From: an uncultured Clostridia bacterium
Lineage (GTDB): Bacteria; Bacillota; Clostridia; Oscillospirales; Acutalibacteraceae
Assembly: GCA_945874765.1 (NCBI GenBank)
Contig: CAMCHQ010000008.1
Span: 62,001 to 126,000 of the forward strand
Direction: 5' to 3'
DNA length: 64,000 bases
A program made the translations under genes and the position numbers. Below the pieces are notes generated by a model. It did not search any database, was not told the origin of the DNA, and saw only the letters and a list, made by a program, of their open reading frames with translations. Shown one piece after another: positions 1-7,249 of the stretch. Position 1 is the first letter of the stretch; each line of letters starts with the position of its first letter.

Positions 1-900
1 TCTTTCTCTGCATCTGATGAACAGGTCGGAGTCGATAAAGCCCTCGTGAGGAGCGATAACCAAAATTCCGTTTGAAAGGTCAGTCTGCTTTCTCGTTTTC
101 TTATCACCGGTGTAAAGATAGCAACCGTTTGTGCCGATAAAATCCTCGGGCGGATTGATTATCTTAACACCCTTTGATTTGAAGAAATTATACACATTTA
201 TATCAGCCCTTACATAGACGGGGTTTTTGATAAAATCCTGAACCCTCGCCCTTGTTACAGTTCTGTTTCGCCTGCATTCCGGTGGCATATCACGAACCGC
301 CTTGGCAATGTCCTCGTTGGAGTAATTCACATCTGCGTACATTTCAAAAATCCTTTTGACCAGTTCAGCCTCCTCGGGCACCTGCTCGTACATAGAGGTT
401 TTAATTCCGTCAATGGTTAAGTCAACCTTTTTGAAGCCAACGGGAACGGGACCTCCCATATAAAAGCCCTTTTGACTGCGTGAAATGTAGTTGTCCTTAA
501 CTCGCTGTTGCGTGGTTTCACGCTCTAACTGAGCAAAGGTAATGCAGATGTTCAGCATCGCTCTGCCCATAGGAGTGCTTGTATCAAACTTTTCCGTAGC
601 CGATGAAAATTCAACACCGAGCTTTGTGAAGATGTCCATCATATTTGAGAAGTCAAGAATACTTCTGCTGATTCTGTCGAGCTTGTAAACAATAACCTTT
701 GTTATTCCTTTTCGCCCTGTTTTGATGTCCTGCATCATTCTTTGGAATTCGGGACGGTTTGTATTTTTACCGCTAAAGCCTTTGTCCTTATATACTAAAA
801 ATGCCTCACCTCTTGCCTCGTAGGTACACATTTCAATCTGCGATTCGATTGAAATGCTGTCCTCTTTTTCTACCGATTGTCGAGCATAAATTGCAATCAT
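1..900 (-). CDS. Large serine site-specific recombinase (3' end outside window)
   Basis: It begins at the ATG at 898-900 and stays open to base 1, so 300 residues are visible and the C-terminus is missing. The ORF track omits it because it runs off the edge. The N-terminus MIAIYARQS carries the Y-x-R-x-S active site with the nucleophilic serine at residue 9. KLDRISRS and the long helix that follows are typical of resolvase/invertase catalytic domains. GGPVPVGFKK and the region after it match the 'Recombinase' domain of integrases of clostridial conjugative or mobilisable elements. AGGAAAGGAAG lies just upstream of the ATG. Such enzymes insert and excise elements at short att sites, so this probably marks a mobile element whose end lies to the left. 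Confidence 0.95.
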   Translation of the reverse strand, partial: MIAIYARQSVEKEDSISIESQIEMCTYEARGEAFLVYKDKGFSGKNTNRPEFQRMMQDIKTGRKGITKVIVYKLDRISRSILDFSNMMDIFTKLGVEFSSATEKFDTSTPMGRAMLNICITFAQLERETTQQRVKDNYISRSQKGFYMGGPVPVGFKKVDLTIDGIKTSMYEQVPEEAELVKRIFEMYADVNYSNEDIAKAVRDMPPECRRNRTVTRARVQDFIKNPVYVRADINVYNFFKSKGVKIINPPEDFIGTNGCYLYTGDKKTRKQTDLSNGILVIAPHEGFIDSDLFIRCRER

Positions 901-969
901 AAGAATTCTTCCTTTCCTATGACCGATAACTCAACATCAATATATACGAAGCCTTTTGAAAAGTCCAGC

Positions 970-1143
970 CTAATTTCCATTCCTACCAAACGCCTTTGCA
1001 AGAATATTTTTAACAGTCATTTGGTTCAGCTCAATTTCATCTTTAGTGAGGCTCGGGGAGTATTCGCACACTTTGGTTTTCCCTTTACCGAAATCAATCT
1101 CATAGCATGCGATTAACTTTTCATTGATAACAGGTCTATCCAT
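970..1143 (-). CDS. Small hypothetical protein of the mobile element
   Basis: This is a 57-residue protein starting MDRPVINEK, upstream of and codirectional with the recombinase. The track starts six codons earlier (1161). The ATG at 1143 is better placed because AGGGGAG lies eight bases in front of it. No domain is recognised. It is charged and short (GKGKTKVCEYSPSLTKDEIEL) and looks like the small accessory proteins next to serine recombinases in clostridial elements. The function is unknown. Confidence 0.5.
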   Translation of the reverse strand: MDRPVINEKLIACYEIDFGKGKTKVCEYSPSLTKDEIELNQMTVKNILAKAFGRNGN

Positions 1144-1360
1144 AAAGCACACTCCCCTCATACAAATTTATATTGTAAGGACAAGGTGTGTTATTCAATT
1201 TTTTGTTGTAGCGAGGCATAAGCCTCACCTGATTTTATATGTTTTCTATACGCACCCCTCTCTTTAGACCTCAGCCAATGCCGAAGCCTTTACTGAAATA
1301 TTTTTTGTTGTCATAATTAAATTTCCTTTCTGCCCGACGATTCCTCGCCGAGACTTTTTA
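1144..1360. other. Gap between element genes with small hairpin and micro-ORF
   Basis: No full gene is visible. A five-base-pair hairpin (GAGGC ATAA GCCTC) lies at 1213-1226. On the minus strand a 16-codon ORF (MTTKNISVKASALAEV, 1264-1314) follows a good AAAGGAAA site. It could be a decayed gene start or a leader peptide. Confidence 0.35.
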
Positions 1361-1756
1361 TTATCCTTTTTGTATTCTTACTGCACTGTCAAAGTTAATT
1401 CGACCGAGTGAAGATTTAACCTCTTGAACACACTCTCCTCTTAACTTGCTCAGTGTTCCTTCATCAATTTCATTTGTCGCTGCAGTAACATGCATCATCA
1501 TATCAATCTCAACTGCCAGTTTGAAAAGCATACTGCTGATGTGATGTTCGCTATCTCGCACAGCTGCTCTTATTGAAGATTCCAAGCTGGGAATGAGGAT
1601 GTTGCTGATAGTTTCCGAATCCTTTGAGACTATCAGGTGCTCTAATGCTGTTTCAATCAGGTCGCTTCTGTTTTTGGCGTTGAAGCGTTCTATGTTTGAA
1701 TCGCACATCCGAAGATGCTTATCATCCATATAAATTCCGATTCTGTTTTTACTCAT
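1361..1756 (-). CDS. Ribbon-helix-helix-like small protein
   Basis: The 131-residue protein starts at MSKNRIGIYMDD, where AAAGGAG sits seven bases upstream of the ATG. The track's 192-aa version adds 61 residues of non-coding-looking sequence. The N-terminus (RIGIYMDDKHLRMCDSNIERFNAKNRSDLIETALEHLIV) has the strand-helix-helix pattern of CopG/Arc-type DNA-binding proteins. The rest is helical. On mobile elements such proteins repress their own operon or assist relaxase or partition functions. Its leader holds repeated 15-mers that could be its operator. The fold is inferred from pattern only. Confidence 0.6.
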   Translation of the reverse strand: MSKNRIGIYMDDKHLRMCDSNIERFNAKNRSDLIETALEHLIVSKDSETISNILIPSLESSIRAAVRDSEHHISSMLFKLAVEIDMMMHVTAATNEIDEGTLSKLRGECVQEVKSSLGRINFDSAVRIQKG

Positions 1757-2162
1757 TTTTATCTCCTTTTTTGTTTGTCGCAATAACGGAATACACTGAA
1801 AATGCCGTAAAAACTTAGTTAATAGGGTGAAAATATGATTATTGACGCAGTAACGGAACAGCACTCTCAAATATGGAATACTGTCCAAAAGTCCCGAACG
1901 GCTCTGCCGGACGGCGTTTTTCTGAGTATCCCGCTTCATTGCGGGATATTCTTTTATCCTGCATCTTTTTCCACCCTATATTTTGGGCTATTTTAGGGCG
2001 AAAATCGTCAGTATATTACCGTTATTAAGTTGTGATTTAACCTCTCAAATCAGGCTCACAGATTGCCTACAATCGAGTTTTATGCATTAGCCGATTATCT
2101 TTATTAAGTTTTTTTGAAAGGGTTTTTAATTGTTCGTTGCTACTTTTGGATAATGGGGTAGC
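1757..2162. other. Non-coding 400-bp leader with repeats and hairpin
   Basis: No convincing gene. It holds two near-identical 15-mers (1779-1793, 1846-1860), a related AATAACGG copy in the same orientation near 2017-2026, and a perfect hairpin ATCCCGC-TTCATT-GCGGGAT at 1928-1947. Together they look like a regulatory or replication-type site in front of the RHH gene. Confidence 0.4.
1779..1860 (-). repeat. Direct 15-mer repeats (iteron/operator-like)
   Basis: CGCAATAACGGAATA at 1779-1793 and CGCAGTAACGGAACA at 1846-1860 match at 13 of 15 positions. They start 67 bases apart, immediately upstream of the ribbon-helix-helix gene. They could be its operator sites or iterons. Seen directly; the role is inferred. 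Confidence 0.45.
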
Positions 2163-2447
2163 CTAAATATTTAGCACTGTGTATAGGTTTGATTCCTGAC
2201 CGTTGTCTGTGAACCTTTGCGCTATATCAATCCAGCCACCGTTTTCCAAATCAGTCAGTGCTCTCCTTACTGTCGTCACAGATAAGTTGCAAGCCTTTGC
2301 TATTGTTTTAAGCGACGGATAGCATTGCCTTGTTTTCATATCCGAGCATCTTGACAGGTAGCAGTAAACAACGAATGCTCTCTTTTCAATTCCACTGCCG
2401 AATATGTCGTTGGGAACACGAAAGTAATTACCTTCTTTTCTATTCAA
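2163..2447 (-). CDS. Winged-helix replication/regulatory protein of mobile element
   Basis: The 94-residue protein uses a TTG start at 2445-2447 preceded by AAAGGAGGTG with six bases between. The sequence FRVPNDIFGSGIEKRAFVVYCYL, then YPSLKTIAKACNLSVTTVRRALTDLENGGWI, is the helix_turn_helix_36-type winged helix common at the N-terminus of plasmid and conjugative-element replication initiator-like proteins. Here only the DNA-binding domain is present. It probably acts as a regulator of the element. It is codirectional with the RHH gene and the recombinase. Confidence 0.75.
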   Translation of the reverse strand: MNRKEGNYFRVPNDIFGSGIEKRAFVVYCYLSRCSDMKTRQCYPSLKTIAKACNLSVTTVRRALTDLENGGWIDIAQRFTDNGQESNLYTVLNI

Positions 2448-2623
2448 TTTTTCACCTCCTTTGCACAGATACCATTTTCTGTACTATTGATTTGTTATTA
2501 TTGCCTGTACCACCTCCTTGTGATATTATGGTAGCAGAATTGAACAGTCCCCCTCAACTTTTTGCGTGAGGGATTGATAATTACGATTTTTCAATTTTTA
2601 ATCCATCACAAGGAAGTGATTAC

Positions 2624-3649
2624 TTGAATTCGATTAACTATTTTATGTTAGAACCGGCAAGGCTCTATGTTCACAATGGAAAAGAAATAGAGTTATACTA
2701 TTACGAGGAAACAAAGGACGGTTGCTTTGAGCGTAATTATGAGTCAACAGTTAATGATGAAATATTCAAAATGCTTGATGCCGATTTGTCGTTTATATCA
2801 CAGGGCAGGAAGAGACTTTCAAAATTTTATAACAAGGTTAAGCAAAACAATTCCGACTTCTTCACTTACAGACAATTTTTTGTTGAGGCAAAAAGGATAG
2901 TGAAAGAAATTAAGAAATATTCACATCCTATTTCTGCAATTCTGTTATGCTTAATCCAACGATTAGAAGAACAAACTCAATGCCAAATCAGTATTGATGA
3001 TATGGACAGGATTTGGTATGAAATCGAAACCATAATCTATATGCAATTTAATTTCAAAAAGGATTTAACGCACCTGTCACACATACAGCTAATCAATGAA
3101 GACAGAAAAAATGTTGCTATGTATGACAGGGAGTTAAACCTGAATCTGCAAACCATATTTGAATACAAGGACAAAGCATCAAAGGAATATTTGTTGCTTG
3201 ATTCTATTGCCGATTACTACAATGCACTTTTTTACAACTATGTGATTTCAAATCCAATGATTGCACAGTGTAAGTACTGCGACAAATATTTTATTCCTAA
3301 AACGAAAAAAGTCACCCTGTACTGTGACAGAGTGAACAATAAAGGTAAGACCTGCAAGGTGCTTGGAGCAAAGCTGACTTACCATAGAAATATTAAGAAC
3401 GATCCTGTACTTGACTTGTACCACAAAGAAAAGCACAGAATAGAAATGTACTGCACAAGAAGCAAGCTTGACAGCTACGATTTCTTTTATGATTATTACA
3501 ATTGGCTTGAGATGTTTGAGCCAAAAGTTACTGATTACAAAAATGGAAATTATGACGGTGAAAAGTTAATTGAAGAAATCAAAGCACAAACACCAAATTA
3601 TCAAGCATACAGCAAAGGCAAAGATTTTGCCGATGAAGAAGGATATTGA
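2624..3649 (+). CDS. DUF6076-type protein with zinc-binding cysteines
   Basis: The 341-residue soluble protein has a TTG start with AAGGAAG upstream. It resembles the DUF6076 family of clostridial mobile elements. The first 200 residues are helical and charged. A cysteine cluster near residue 215 (QCKYCDKYFIP...YCDRVNNKGKTC) has the C-x2-C...C...C spacing of a zinc knuckle. A tyrosine-rich C-terminal region follows (DSYDFFYDYYNWLEMF). The biochemical role is unknown. Base composition is more AT-rich than the core genes in the right half. It sits between element genes and the candidate defence operon, so it is likely cargo. Confidence 0.65.
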   Translation: MNSINYFMLEPARLYVHNGKEIELYYYEETKDGCFERNYESTVNDEIFKMLDADLSFISQGRKRLSKFYNKVKQNNSDFFTYRQFFVEAKRIVKEIKKYSHPISAILLCLIQRLEEQTQCQISIDDMDRIWYEIETIIYMQFNFKKDLTHLSHIQLINEDRKNVAMYDRELNLNLQTIFEYKDKASKEYLLLDSIADYYNALFYNYVISNPMIAQCKYCDKYFIPKTKKVTLYCDRVNNKGKTCKVLGAKLTYHRNIKNDPVLDLYHKEKHRIEMYCTRSKLDSYDFFYDYYNWLEMFEPKVTDYKNGNYDGEKLIEEIKAQTPNYQAYSKGKDFADEEGY

Positions 3650-3694
3650 TACTGTTAATTAGAAAAATAATAGTTTGTTTTGAAAGGAGAAAGA

Positions 3695-4030
3695 ATTATA
3701 AATAAGTTACTTTTTGAATTATTGACTAGTCCTTTAGGACTACCAATAGAATGGTATTATGAATATATGATTATGTTTGTAATTGGAAAGATTGCATTTA
3801 GCTATGGTTGGGAAAAGTCGCCAGGTGGATCGTTTGGTTCTATAATCCATTATTTTTATAGGACAATTGCGTTTTTTGTATTATGGGCAATAGCTTATGG
3901 TGGAATATATGTATATAAGCAGATACATGAAAAGCCTGTGTTAATTATTGTTTATGTTGTGGGGATTTTGTCTAATTGGTATTTTTATAGAGGATTTAGA
4001 TTTTGCTTAGCATTATTAAAAAGTAATTGA
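3695..4030 (+). CDS. Small membrane protein with non-standard start
   Basis: About 112 residues, unrecognised, with two or three hydrophobic segments (IEWYYEYMIMFVIGKIAF, TIAFFVLWAIAYGGIYVY, PVLIIVYVVGILSNWYF). The track begins at TTG 3680, but that codon overlaps the Shine-Dalgarno AAAGGAGAAAGA. The site is correctly spaced only for ATT (3695) or ATA (3698), both rare initiators. No ATG/GTG/TTG exists at a sensible distance. It is very AT-rich. It ends just before a strong bidirectional terminator that separates it from the convergent MBL operon. Confidence 0.55.
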   Translation: MINKLLFELLTSPLGLPIEWYYEYMIMFVIGKIAFSYGWEKSPGGSFGSIIHYFYRTIAFFVLWAIAYGGIYVYKQIHEKPVLIIVYVVGILSNWYFYRGFRFCLALLKSN

Positions 4031-4037
4031 TAAAATA

Positions 4038-4072
4038 AAGGCTAAACCAATATTAGTTTAGCCTTGTTTTGT
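4038..4072. terminator. Bidirectional intrinsic terminator
   Basis: Ten-base-pair perfect stem AAGGCTAAAC/GTTTAGCCTT with an eight-base loop, followed by TTTTGTTTG on the plus strand and an A-rich mirror on the other side. It separates the convergent membrane-protein gene and the MBL operon. Confidence 0.9.
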
Positions 4073-4078
4073 TTGAAT

Positions 4079-4741
4079 TTATTGTTGAGATAAAGCAGAT
4101 TTTACAATTACTGTATAAACAAATCTTTTCATTTTTATATGGGAGCAAATATTAAAAACGATAGTAATTGTTAGAAGTATTAACAGTAATTCTAATGAGA
4201 ATGATATGGAATCAAATAACAAAATTGAAATTAAGTATGTAAGAGTGAATACTATTGATTCGCAGTATAAATCTCTGAAAGCCAACCAATCCTTTTGAGT
4301 TTGTTTAACTGCAGCGTTTTCTTCTAATGAAGAATATAATTTGTACCATTGCTCGTTTTCGTATTTACATTTTTCTTTAGGGTCTTTTGGAGCATTTTTT
4401 ATAATGCTTGAAAAGTGTTCTTTGGCAGTTTTACAGTCAATTCTTTCATCTTTGAATTTTTCTGATGCAATATCACTAAATACCGTGTTGCCATAAGGTT
4501 TTAATATGCAAGAACCTAAAAGCCAATTTTTTGTTTTACTGGATATGCAACTATCCGCTATGTGCACAAATAACGGAATTATGCTTGTTGCAAAAACGCT
4601 TTCAAAAACCTTAGCCCAAAAAGAAAATTCGCCTTCGGTATAACTATTAATGATGTTAATGATGTTGGTGCTATAATATAAAGTTAATGCTGTGTAAAAG
4701 ATTGCGAGCCATTTCATCTCGCTATTTCTATAATCTTTCAC
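4079..4741 (-). CDS. Four-TM membrane protein, possible S-4TM-like effector (operon gene 3)
   Basis: The 220-residue protein has a GTG start with AAGGAGTG upstream, four bases after the previous gene's stop. It has two hydrophobic segments at the N-terminus (WLAIFYTALTLYYSTNIINII; VFESVFATSIIPLFVHI), a soluble charged middle (about residues 65-155), then two more at the C-terminus (IVFTLTYLISILLF; LELLLILLTITIVFNI). This 2TM-soluble-2TM layout is like the SMODS-associated four-TM effectors of nucleotide-signalling defence systems, but no sequence motif proves it. As third gene of a strictly coupled operon it probably forms the membrane-acting component. No cyclase gene is nearby. Confidence 0.6.
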   Translation of the reverse strand: MKDYRNSEMKWLAIFYTALTLYYSTNIINIINSYTEGEFSFWAKVFESVFATSIIPLFVHIADSCISSKTKNWLLGSCILKPYGNTVFSDIASEKFKDERIDCKTAKEHFSSIIKNAPKDPKEKCKYENEQWYKLYSSLEENAAVKQTQKDWLAFRDLYCESIVFTLTYLISILLFDSISFSLELLLILLTITIVFNICSHIKMKRFVYTVIVKSALSQQ

Positions 4742-4745
4742 TTAA

Positions 4746-5213
4746 TCACTCCTTGATGTTGATATACGCTTTTTTAAAACAAGATGTGAATTTTTTAAGT
4801 ATATCTTGTTCTTTGCTTTGAGCTAAGTAGATTTCTGTGTCTGTTGGGTCGAAATCAAGGTTATATGTTAAACCTTTCCTGAATAACGCATAGCCGTTTT
4901 CATTTTGGTCACAAAGATAAATATTTTTGTTTGGAATATTATAATTTTTAAAATAATTTACTGCACAGGAAACAATAAAAATATTATCTTCTGGAATTAA
5001 CGAGATGTTTTCCGTTAAAAATTTTGCAACCTCATAGTTGTGAGCAAAAATAAGACATATATTGGGATTAGGAATAAATGGAAATGTTTGATACAGAGCG
5101 AATCCGTCAAATGCATTTGGGTTAGGGTATAGTGGCAAACCTACTAATTTGCTTATAAAATTAACCCTTTTTTCTTCCTCTGTATCAAAAGATTTGCTTA
5201 TAATATATTTCAT
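4746..5213 (-). CDS. 155-aa unknown protein (operon gene 2)
   Basis: Not recognised. The 155-residue soluble protein's ATG overlaps the MBL gene's stop as ATGA, so translation is coupled. It has alternating hydrophobic strands and helices (NICLIFAHNYEVAKFL, DNIFIVSCAVNYF, NKNIYLCDQNENGYALF), suggesting a small alpha/beta fold like a response-regulator or TIR-like sandwich. The catalytic residues of those families are not evident. The position between an MBL-fold enzyme and a membrane protein suggests an adaptor or sensor role. It is AT-rich like the neighbouring operon genes. Confidence 0.6.
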   Translation of the reverse strand: MKYIISKSFDTEEEKRVNFISKLVGLPLYPNPNAFDGFALYQTFPFIPNPNICLIFAHNYEVAKFLTENISLIPEDNIFIVSCAVNYFKNYNIPNKNIYLCDQNENGYALFRKGLTYNLDFDPTDTEIYLAQSKEQDILKKFTSCFKKAYINIKE

Positions 5214-6094
5214 AATCCTAAAGGAGTTCTACGAATATAAGTTGTTTTAGCTGAAGGTGCATTATTTATGTTAATGGTGCCGTTTTTTGTGTTTTCTGCA
5301 CTGTGATTTGAGTAACCCTTTTTTACCAAGTTATCAGAGCCGCCATTTGAATTACCTTTATTGTCGGAAACTAAATAGGTAACATCATTGTAATTGCCTA
5401 CTCTATCAAATAGGTTTTCGGCAACTTCTTCGTTACCGTGATGTGGAATTTGAAGATAATTATAATCTTTAAAATCTACATTGTCCGGAATAGCTTCGAT
5501 TGCACAATCTCCATTAAGCATAATACAGGCGTTTCCTAAGTTAACCTTTATTTGGATGCTGCTTGCATTTGTGAAAGTAGTAGAATCTACGGAATCACCT
5601 TCACGTGTATCCAATCCTTTGGCTGCTGCGTTAATAAAGTAATCTTTTTCGGGTCCAACAAAGGAAATGAAATTTGGCAGTAAGTGTTTATACTTATAGA
5701 TATCTCTAATTTGAATCAACTCAGATAAAGCAGTTAAATTATCATAAGTTTTGTCGATTTGTTTTTCTATACTATTGTCGCTTTTTCTATTATCACCAAT
5801 AGCATTAAGTATATCGTTTTTGTAACTCATAACATCAATTGTATAAAAGCCATTAACATATCCGCTTTTAATCAGATGTTCAAATCCTTTGCAATGGTCA
5901 TCATCATTATGGGATAGAATACAATCTGCCATTGAAATACCATTTTGCTTCAGTAATTTGATGACCTGTTCTGCATGCTCAACGGAACCACAATCATAGA
6001 TAACAGCTTTACCATTGTGAATGATGACTGTACAATCGCCGTAATTTTTGTTTGAATCACGATAATTTTTAGAACTCAACATATGTAGTGACAT
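5210..6094 (-). CDS. ComEC/Rec2-like metallo-beta-lactamase fold hydrolase (operon gene 1)
   Basis: The 294-residue protein has an ATG preceded by AAAGGAGG. Metal-site motifs are in order: SHNDDDHCKG (residues 61-70, the H-x-D-x-D-H form used by ComEC-like stand-alone MBL proteins), LNGDC (193-197) and QIPHHG (215-220). There is no membrane domain, unlike ComEC itself. Related soluble MBL proteins cleave phosphodiester or similar bonds; the substrate here is unknown. The C-terminus (NGGSDNLVKKGYSNHSAENTKNG) is typical of this subgroup. It is the first gene of a three-gene operon controlled by a strong promoter with a CIRCE operator. Confidence 0.8.
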   Translation of the reverse strand: MSLHMLSSKNYRDSNKNYGDCTVIIHNGKAVIYDCGSVEHAEQVIKLLKQNGISMADCILSHNDDDHCKGFEHLIKSGYVNGFYTIDVMSYKNDILNAIGDNRKSDNSIEKQIDKTYDNLTALSELIQIRDIYKYKHLLPNFISFVGPEKDYFINAAAKGLDTREGDSVDSTTFTNASSIQIKVNLGNACIMLNGDCAIEAIPDNVDFKDYNYLQIPHHGNEEVAENLFDRVGNYNDVTYLVSDNKGNSNGGSDNLVKKGYSNHSAENTKNGTININNAPSAKTTYIRRTPLGL

Positions 6095-6119
6095 ATGATT
6101 TTCCTCCTTTCCTCAAATA

Positions 6120-6146
6120 TTAGCACTCGCATATCAAGAGTGCTAA
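6120..6146 (-). promoter_or_regulatory. CIRCE operator (HrcA binding site)
   Basis: TTAGCACTC, nine bases, GAGTGCTAA: a perfect nine-base-pair inverted repeat identical to the CIRCE consensus bound by the heat-shock repressor HrcA. It lies directly downstream of the -10 box and about 25 bases upstream of the MBL gene start, the usual position in groESL and hrcA-dnaK operons. Confidence 0.95.
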
Positions 6147-6150
6147 TAAT

Positions 6151-6179
6151 ATGATATATCTCTTTTTATGATTTGTCAA
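6151..6179 (-). promoter_or_regulatory. Sigma-A promoter of the MBL operon
   Basis: Minus strand: TTGACA (6174-6179), 17-base spacer, TATCAT (6151-6156), with the CIRCE element overlapping the predicted transcription start. A near-consensus vegetative promoter. Confidence 0.9.
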
Positions 6180-6268
6180 TAGTTTCAATAAAATTTATCA
6201 AAATATAGTGTTTTTTATCTATATTGTTAATTATTAGTACAAATTATGGTACTTTAAGAAAATATTGC

Positions 6269-6296
6269 TTGACAATTATAGCACATACTATAATAC
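6269..6296 (+). promoter_or_regulatory. Promoter for the 254-aa gene
   Basis: TTGACA (6269-6274) with a TATAAT/TAATAC -10 region (6289-6296), divergent from the MBL operon promoter. The only clear signal upstream of the gene at 6343. Confidence 0.65.
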
Positions 6297-6342
6297 TAAT
6301 AATTAATATGATTTTACATTTTTGCTGTTTTAAAGGAGTCCT

Positions 6343-7107
6343 ATGAAAGAAATTAAATATTTATTAAAATTTGGAAAGAAAGAGTATTTAGAAAAATTAC
6401 AAAATGGTGATTTGTATTTTGGAAATGCTGTTGGTTATAGAAAGATTGAAGAAAATTTAAAAATTAAAGGACAAGGAGACAAACTTGAAGCTAGCACGAA
6501 AGTTTTTGCTGAAAATCTAAAAATGATTGATAACAATAGCAACCAAACTATTATAAATAATGTTAAAGCCAGGACAGTATTTCATTATCCAGATGCTGAT
6601 TTTATGCCTATTTTTTGTTTGTTTGCTGTTTTTGAAGACGACTGTGTTGTTGAAGGTTCAAATAGAAAGATGCGCTTGTCGAAAAGTATAAAAGATACCA
6701 TAACTTCGCACTTTCCAGAAGCTGATTCAGTTGCAATTATTAATAATCCTAAACAATTTATCGAGGATATAAAAAAATCTATTTCAAAAGATGTTGTAGC
6801 TGATTTGGTTAATTATTATCATATTGATAATGGTTTTCCAAATGAAAACGGTGCTGTTTCGTTGGATCTTGAATATTTTAAGTATTTGACGCAGGATACC
6901 CCACCCAGTATAGTAGAAAATATAAAAAAATATAGTTTTAATGTTAAATATGTATATAGGATACTTCTATGCAAAGATATATATTTTGCAAATGAACATG
7001 AATTTAGAATAATATTGCCAAAAGAAAAAATTGAAAAAAGCAAAACATACCATGTGGATTTATCCGATAAAATAACACTATGCGATTTGAGTGATATTTT
7101 TGAATGA
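6343..7107 (+). CDS. Hypothetical protein, possibly DUF2971-like
   Basis: The 254-residue protein has an ATG after AAAGGAG. The N-terminal pattern (YLLKFGKKEYLEKLQNGDLYFGNAVGYRKIEE...GQGDKLEAS) and the late NEHEFRIILP segment resemble DUF2971-type proteins, in which a short gene product starts 'K-F-x-x-x-x-x-L-x-x-G-x-L-Y-F' and has an E-F-R-I motif near the end. The family's function is unknown. It is strongly AT-rich and monocistronic with its own promoter, transcribed divergently from the CIRCE-controlled operon, so it may be part of the same defence cargo or an independent gene. The family assignment is tentative. Confidence 0.6.
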   Translation: MKEIKYLLKFGKKEYLEKLQNGDLYFGNAVGYRKIEENLKIKGQGDKLEASTKVFAENLKMIDNNSNQTIINNVKARTVFHYPDADFMPIFCLFAVFEDDCVVEGSNRKMRLSKSIKDTITSHFPEADSVAIINNPKQFIEDIKKSISKDVVADLVNYYHIDNGFPNENGAVSLDLEYFKYLTQDTPPSIVENIKKYSFNVKYVYRILLCKDIYFANEHEFRIILPKEKIEKSKTYHVDLSDKITLCDLSDIFE

Positions 7108-7129
7108 TGTTAACCTACTTTTAACCACT

Positions 7130-7249
7130 TCAATATAAAGAACGCACCAATCTTGCAACAGAATAATGGGAAAATTCAGAATTTGATATTGATCTTTCCC
7201 TTGCATCATAACCAATATTATAAAGGATAAAAAAACTGCTAACTATCAT
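7130..7249 (-). CDS. 39-aa small ORF overlapping the DUF6809 fragment
   Basis: Starts at an ATG that overlaps the stop of the DUF6809 fragment as ATGA (7246-7249) and encodes MIVSSFFILYNIGYDARERS...RLVRSLY. The overlap suggests translational coupling. The product is not recognised and may be a remnant. Too short for the ORF track. Confidence 0.3.
   Translation of the reverse strand: MIVSSFFILYNIGYDARERSISNSEFSHYSVARLVRSLY

Noticed and set aside
877-1116. 79-aa plus-strand ORF
   Set aside because: Overlaps the recombinase start and the small element gene on the other strand; no RBS, composition not protein-like.
1264-1314. 16-codon minus-strand ORF MTTKNISVKASALAEV
   Set aside because: A good RBS is present, but the peptide is too short to call a gene without conservation data.
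5210-6094. ComEC competence protein
   Set aside because: The MBL motifs match the ComEC-like group, but there is no membrane channel domain and the operon has no competence genes.
4079-6094. CBASS system
   Set aside because: A four-TM effector-like protein is present, but no cGAS/DncV-like nucleotidyltransferase (G-S-x-x-x-G-T) or Cap2/Cap3 genes were found nearby.
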